64,000 nt of DNA, from the NCBI RefSeq assembly GCF_027922005.1, contig NZ_BSEV01000020.1, forward strand, positions 1-64,000. Reading direction: 5' to 3'. Source of the DNA: Streptosporangium carneum (GTDB lineage Bacteria; Actinomycetota; Actinomycetes; Streptosporangiales; Streptosporangiaceae). Under the pieces are notes generated by a model that saw only the letters and a program-made list of their open reading frames with translations, was not told the origin of the DNA and ran no database searches. The translations under genes and the position numbers were made by a program. Positions 58,781 through 64,000 of the stretch are shown piece by piece. Each line of letters starts with the position of its first letter. The first letter of the stretch is position 1.

Positions 58781-60586
58781 TCAGGGGGTCACGATGGTCG
58801 GCACCGCGAAGAAGACGAGCATCGCGATCGCCACGCAGATCACGCAGATGATGAAGCCGAACAGCTCCCAGGCCCAGTCATGGTGCTGTTCGCCCTTCTT
58901 GGCCGGCCTGTGCCTGCGACGGGCCCGCCCGCTCGTCCGAGAGGGACGGGCGGCTTTCGTCGCGAGGCCCGTCCTCTTCTTCCCGGCCGTTCCCGCCTCG
59001 CCGGTCTCCGAGACCCCGGCCCCCGGACCCTGGATGACCGTGTCCTGAGCCGCGGTGTCGTGGATCGCGCCGTCCTGGGGGTCGTCGGCGGCCCGGGGAG
59101 CCTCCGTGAGCCAGGTCGTCAGTCCTTCAAGCCCGGGGCCCACCGCGCCGGGTCCCCTGGGCCCGGGCCCCGCGGAGCCGGAGGCCGTCGCGCTCTCCGG
59201 CTCCGTCTGCTCGGCGCGTGGCCGTTTCGCATGCCGAGCGCGGTCGCCGGGCACGGCGCCCAGTTCGTCCGCGGGCAGCGGCCAGTCGGGCGGCGCGGGG
59301 CGTGCCGCCCGGGGCTCCCACGAGTCGGAGGAGGCGGCGTCCAGCTCGTCGGCCTGCAGCGGCCAGCCGGGCAGGGGCGTCTCGGGGTCGAGGATGTCGC
59401 CCCGGGGGGCCGAGGCCACCAGCTTGTCGGTGTGGGGGCGCGCGGGCCTGGGCTCAGGGGTGAACGGGCGGAAAACGTCGTCGCCGGAGGAGGCGGAGGG
59501 GCTGGAGGAGTCGTCGCCGGGCAGGGCGTCCTCGGTCCGCGGGGCGTCGTCGAGCACGTCGGCGGGCAGCGGGGCCGACAGCGGCTTCGCCCTGCGGGGC
59601 TTGGGCCGCTGGAGCTTGCGCCGGGGAGAGCGGGGCACGATCTCGTCGAGCGCGCTCAGCACCGAGTCCTTGAGCTTCGGCATCGGCTCGGTCGTGGCCT
59701 CGTGCGCCGAGACGGCGTCCTGGTCGGGCGGCGAGAAGGGGTCGGGGAAACGGTCCTGCGGGGAGGAGACGGGGAAGAAGTCCGCGGGGGAGAAGGGCGG
59801 GGGCAGGTCGGGCGGGGAGAAGACGCTCGTGTTGGTCAGCGCGTCGGTCTCGGCGAGGGGCAGCGGCCAGGCGGGGCTGGTCGGCCACAGGGGCTTGAGC
59901 GGCGTCAGCGACGTGGAGGGCGCGCCCTCGGCGGACGGGGACCGCGGGACGGCCGTCGTGCCCGCTCGCGGGGCGGAGGCCGCCTCCGGCATGGCCCCCA
60001 GTGTGGCGACGCGCAGTGCCGCGGGGAGAGGGGCCCAGGGGGCGCGGACGAGGACGTCACGGATTGGGGCGATCCCCAGCGCGCCGAACGCGTCGGCCAG
60101 GTGGGCGGGCACCCGCGCGGAGGTCAGGGCCAGCTCCAGCGACTGGGAGAAACGGCGGCAGGCGCTCACGGTCAGCTCGTCGGCCGTGTCGGCGGCCACG
60201 TCGAGCACCCAGGACAGCTCGGAGACGTCCATCTCGCACACGCCGGACAGGTACAGCACCTCGCGCTGGTGCGGGCGCAGGTCGCGCAGCACCCGCTCGA
60301 CGAAGGCGGGGACCGGGTCGGCGCCGGGCGCGGGCGGGGCGTAGACGACGTCGCGGTGCTGGATCTCGCGGCGGGCGAGCGCGTAGAGCGCGGCCCGCGG
60401 AGGCTCGGCGGCGTCCTGGGACTCGGTGGGGGAGACGGTCGCGAAGACGGCCGTCAGCACCGCCGCCGCGGAGTCCGGGTCACCCAGCTGGTCATGGCAG
60501 TAGGCGAACAGCCCGGCGGCGTGGTTGTCGTAGAGCTCGGTGATCAGTTCGCCGCGCGAGCGCTGACCGAGGATCGGTGGGGTCAC
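58781..60586 (-). CDS. Sigma-70/ECF-like protein with C-terminal membrane anchor
   Basis: 601 residues from GTG at 60586 (AGAGGAA upstream); an ATG at 60685 lacks a ribosome site. Residues ~10-170 look like a diverged ECF sigma factor: region-2-like GELITELYDNHAAGLFAYCH and region-4-like RVLRDLRPHQREVLYLSG, VLDVAADTADELTVSA. A ~380-residue Pro/Ser/Asp-rich linker follows, with repeats of the type WPLPADEL, then a Lys/Arg stop-transfer cluster and one C-terminal helix (AWELFGFIICVICVAIAMLV). A tail-anchored sigma-like regulator is unusual; DNA binding is unproven. Confidence 0.8.
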   Translation of the reverse strand: MTPPILGQRSRGELITELYDNHAAGLFAYCHDQLGDPDSAAAVLTAVFATVSPTESQDAAEPPRAALYALARREIQHRDVVYAPPAPGADPVPAFVERVLRDLRPHQREVLYLSGVCEMDVSELSWVLDVAADTADELTVSACRRFSQSLELALTSARVPAHLADAFGALGIAPIRDVLVRAPWAPLPAALRVATLGAMPEAASAPRAGTTAVPRSPSAEGAPSTSLTPLKPLWPTSPAWPLPLAETDALTNTSVFSPPDLPPPFSPADFFPVSSPQDRFPDPFSPPDQDAVSAHEATTEPMPKLKDSVLSALDEIVPRSPRRKLQRPKPRRAKPLSAPLPADVLDDAPRTEDALPGDDSSSPSASSGDDVFRPFTPEPRPARPHTDKLVASAPRGDILDPETPLPGWPLQADELDAASSDSWEPRAARPAPPDWPLPADELGAVPGDRARHAKRPRAEQTEPESATASGSAGPGPRGPGAVGPGLEGLTTWLTEAPRAADDPQDGAIHDTAAQDTVIQGPGAGVSETGEAGTAGKKRTGLATKAARPSRTSGRARRRHRPAKKGEQHHDWAWELFGFIICVICVAIAMLVFFAVPTIVTP

Positions 60587-60869
60587 GGGACCGGTTCCTC
60601 TGGGGTCGTGGTGAGGAGCAGCGAGGGCGTGAAGCCCGTGGTGCGTGTGACGGGAGGGGTCAGGGTCCACGATATGGGTAATCATGCTGAGTCGTTGAGG
60701 TTCTCAGCACTATTGAGTGTCCATTTGATAGATATCCCGCTAGCCTGGGCGGCTTCGACCGGGGGTAACGGGGCAGAGCCAGGAGGGCCGCCGTAGGCTG
60801 TTGGCCGACAGATCATGGGGCAGTTGTGGCAGGGGGGCCGCGGCCCTGCCGAGAAGCACGAGGATGCGC

Positions 60870-61965
<1,096 letters not shown>

Positions 61966-61973
<8 letters not shown>

Positions 61974-62628
61974 GGAACCGCTGGTCCGCTGGGACTGGAT
62001 CGGGCGCAACTGGCCCAACATCCAGGTCCTGCTCGAGGACCACGTCGTCATGTCGCTGGTGCCGATCGTCGTGGGGCTGCTCGTCGCGCTCCCGCTCGGG
62101 CTGGCCTGCGTCCGCTGGCGCTGGCTCTACCAGCCGACCGTCGGCGTCATGAACGTGGTCTACTCACTGCCCTCGCTGGCCGTCTTCATCGTGCTCATCC
62201 CGGTCACGGGCCTCGCCACGCGGACGACCGTCATGATCCCGCTCACCTTCTACGCCATGGCGGTGCTGATCCCGGCGGTCGTCGACGGGCTCACCGCGGT
62301 CCCCGACCACGTGCGCCAGTCGGCGGTCGCCATGGGCTTCACCCCGTTGCGCAGACTGCTGCGGGTGGAGCTGCCGATCGCGGTGCCGGTCGTCCTGGCC
62401 GGGCTCAGGGTGGCCGCGGTCTCCAGCATCAGCCTGGTCAGCGTGGGCGCGCTGGTCGGCAGGGGCGGTCTCGGCTACCTGTTCATCGACGGCTGGCAGC
62501 GGCAGTTCTACACCCCGATCATCGTGGGCATCGTGCTGGTCGTGCTGCTGGCCGCGGTCGCCGACATGCTGCTGGTGCTGGCCCAGCGCCTGCTCACCCC
62601 GTGGTCGCGGGCGAGGGGGTCGGCGTGA
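61966..62628 (+). CDS. Osmoprotectant ABC transporter permease, first copy (OpuCB-like)
   Basis: 220 residues from GTG at 61966 with GGAGG five bases upstream, overlapping the ATPase gene by 8 bases. About five membrane helices and the permease EAA loop (VRQSAVAMGFTPLRRLLRVE). Pairs with the second permease downstream. Confidence 0.92.
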
Positions 62629-63296
62629 ACTGGCTGATCGACTTCTTCGGAGACCCGGCCAACTGGTCGGGCCCTGACGGCATCCCGGTCAGGCTGCTGG
62701 AGCACCTGCAGTTCTCCGCGCTCTCGCTGCTGCTCGCCGTGCTGATCGCGCTGCCGCTCGGGCTGTGGATCGGCCACACCGGCAAGGGGGCGCTGTTCGC
62801 CGTGCTGAGCGCGAACGCCGCCCGCGCCCTTCCGACGCTGGGCCTGCTGGTGCTCATCGTGCTGCTGATGGGCGTCGGCACCGACATCCCGGTGCTGATC
62901 CCGCTGGTCGCGCTCGCCGTGCCGCCGATCCTGGTCAACACCTACGAGGGCATCAGGGGCGTCGACCCCGAGCTCAGGGACGCCGCGTACGGCATGGGCC
63001 TGCGGGGCGGCCAGGTCCTCGGCCGGGTGCTCGTGCCGGTGGCGCTGCCGCTCATCCTGCTCGGCCTGCGGATCGCGGCCATCCAGGTGGTCTCGACCGC
63101 GACCGTGGCCGCCTACGTGGGGCTGGGCGGTCTCGGCAGGTTCATCATCGACGGCCTCGCGACCAAGGACTTCCCGCGCACGATCGGGGGAGCGGTGCTC
63201 GTCGCGCTGCTGGCCCTGGCCGTCCAGCTGGGCTTCACGTTCATCCAGCGCCTTGTGGTCTCTCCGGGGGTGAGCGAGCGCCAGGCCGTACGGTAA
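62625..63296 (+). CDS. Osmoprotectant ABC transporter permease, second copy (OpuCD-like)
   Basis: 223 residues, GTG overlapping the previous stop by 4 bases (GTGA). Five to six membrane helices; EAA loop ELRDAAYGMGLRGGQVLGRV. Heterodimer partner of the first permease. Confidence 0.92.
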   Translation: MNWLIDFFGDPANWSGPDGIPVRLLEHLQFSALSLLLAVLIALPLGLWIGHTGKGALFAVLSANAARALPTLGLLVLIVLLMGVGTDIPVLIPLVALAVPPILVNTYEGIRGVDPELRDAAYGMGLRGGQVLGRVLVPVALPLILLGLRIAAIQVVSTATVAAYVGLGGLGRFIIDGLATKDFPRTIGGAVLVALLALAVQLGFTFIQRLVVSPGVSERQAVR

Positions 63297-63334
63297 TGTC
63301 TTTATTACCCCCCGTTTTAGAAGGGAACAGCACG

Positions 63335-64000
63335 ATGAAGCGCCTTTTCAGCACCGTGGTGGTCGCCCTCACCGCGGCGCTCGCACTCAGCGCGTGCGGC
63401 GGCGGTGACCCGCTCACCAGCGCCTCCCCGAGCCCGGCGGGCTCAGGGGCCGCGTCGACGTCCGGGGGGAACGGGGGCGGCGGGGGCAAGGCCGTCGTCG
63501 GTTCGGCCAACTTCCCGGAGAACGTCCTGCTCGCCGAGATCTACGCCCAGGCGCTCGAGGCCAAGGGCGTCCAGGTCGAGAAGAAGCTCAACATCGGCAG
63601 CCGCGAGGTCCTCTACGACCAGGTCAAGAGCGGCGGCCTGACCGTCCTTCCCGAATACGTCGGCTCGCTGCTCGCCTTCGTCGACAAGACGACCACGGCG
63701 AAGAGCAAGGACGACGTCGTCGCAGGCCTCAAGGAGAAGCTCCCGGCTGAGCTGGAGGTCCTCGAGCCCGCCGCGGCCGAGGACAACAACTCGCTGACCG
63801 TCACCAGGGAGACCGCCCAGAAGCAGGGCCTGGCCACGATCGAGGACCTGGTCAAGGTCGCCAAGGGCTACTCCGTCGGCGGTCCGCCCGAGTTCCAGTC
63901 CCGCCAGGAGAAGAACTTCAAGGACACCTACGGTCTGGAGTTCAAGGAGTGGAAGAAGACCGGCGACGCGACCGCTGACGCGATCAGGGACGGCAATGTC
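63335..64000 (+). CDS. Glycine betaine-type substrate-binding lipoprotein (OpuCC/OsmX-like), truncated by window end
   Basis: First 222 residues. Lipoprotein signal with lipobox LSACGGG (Cys about residue 21), a Ser/Gly linker, then the OpuAC fold: KAVVGSANFPENVLLAEIYAQALEAKG and GGLTVLPEYVGSLLAFVDK. AAGGGA ribosome site. Last visible gene of the osmoprotectant operon; remainder outside the window. Confidence 0.93.
   Translation, partial: MKRLFSTVVVALTAALALSACGGGDPLTSASPSPAGSGAASTSGGNGGGGGKAVVGSANFPENVLLAEIYAQALEAKGVQVEKKLNIGSREVLYDQVKSGGLTVLPEYVGSLLAFVDKTTTAKSKDDVVAGLKEKLPAELEVLEPAAAEDNNSLTVTRETAQKQGLATIEDLVKVAKGYSVGGPPEFQSRQEKNFKDTYGLEFKEWKKTGDATADAIRDGNV

Overview
The window is 64 kb of very GC-rich DNA with strong third-position GC bias, many GTG/TTG starts and many 4-base stop/start overlaps. 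It carries actinobacterial hallmarks: the fused 2-oxoglutarate enzyme Kgd, an F420-type PPOX protein, a DUF6104 protein, an SSI-type inhibitor and a KstR-type regulator. A filamentous actinomycete is the best fit, and Streptosporangiaceae-like gene content is my guess. I see no tRNA, rRNA, insertion sequence, CRISPR array or prophage.

Layout. (1) 0-6.4 kb: four tandem minus-strand genes for secreted chymotrypsin-fold (V8/S1B-like) proteins. One complete member has lost its catalytic serine and all four cysteines seen in its relatives, one has a ~140-residue insertion, and a fifth copy survives as a ~90-bp relic. Next to them is an SSI-family inhibitor whose reactive-site P1 residue is Glu. 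A perfect CRP-type site lies upstream of the first gene. (2) 6.9-16.3 kb: a membrane-anchored unknown protein, an MDR oxidoreductase, a DUF4097-PadR pair with repeated operator-like sites, DUF6104, kgd, a B3/B4-domain protein and a GST-like reductase. (3) 16.4-21.9 kb: a sulfur-scavenging operon (SsuABC-like transporter, two-component FMN monooxygenase, two flavin reductases). It is preceded by a 22-residue Cys-containing leader peptide and a hairpin that would hide the start codon of the first structural gene. (4) 21.9-28.3 kb: short-chain dehydrogenase, DapB-like dehydrogenase, intradiol dioxygenase, AraC regulator, and an operon of F420-type PPOX protein, FdxD-like ferredoxin and zinc alcohol dehydrogenase. 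(5) 28.3-38.7 kb: a six-gene minus-strand operon (GT4 glycosyltransferase, methyltransferase, prenyltransferase-fold protein, DUF1702/UnbL, ASPIC/UnbV, UnbU) flanked by a methyltransferase and GDP-mannose dehydratase. UnbL, UnbV and UnbU are known from enediyne warhead cassettes, but no enediyne PKS is present.

(6) 38.9-46.9 kb: a small unknown protein, two DksA/TraR zinc-finger proteins, a self-sufficient CYP102 with a divergent TetR regulator and a twin-dyad operator, and RecD2 helicase. (7) 47-56.7 kb: lipid/steroid-type catabolism: a P450, TetR, haloalkane dehalogenase, double-Lrp and GntR/FCD regulators, MBL hydrolase, FadA5-like thiolase, KstR-like repressor and a decayed ChsH2-ChsH1 locus. 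Matches to the published KstR operator (TnnAACnnGTTnnA) stand before the P450, the PPOX/ferredoxin/ADH operon, the thiolase (one mismatch), the ChsH remnant (one mismatch) and, unexpectedly, the GDP-mannose dehydratase. A scattered KstR regulon, partly decaying, therefore runs through the right half of the window. (8) 56.8-64 kb: MarR with a divergent Bcr/CflA efflux pump, a tail-anchored sigma-like protein, and an OpuC-type compatible-solute ABC operon cut off by the window end.

All functions are read from motifs and remembered family features; no database search was run.
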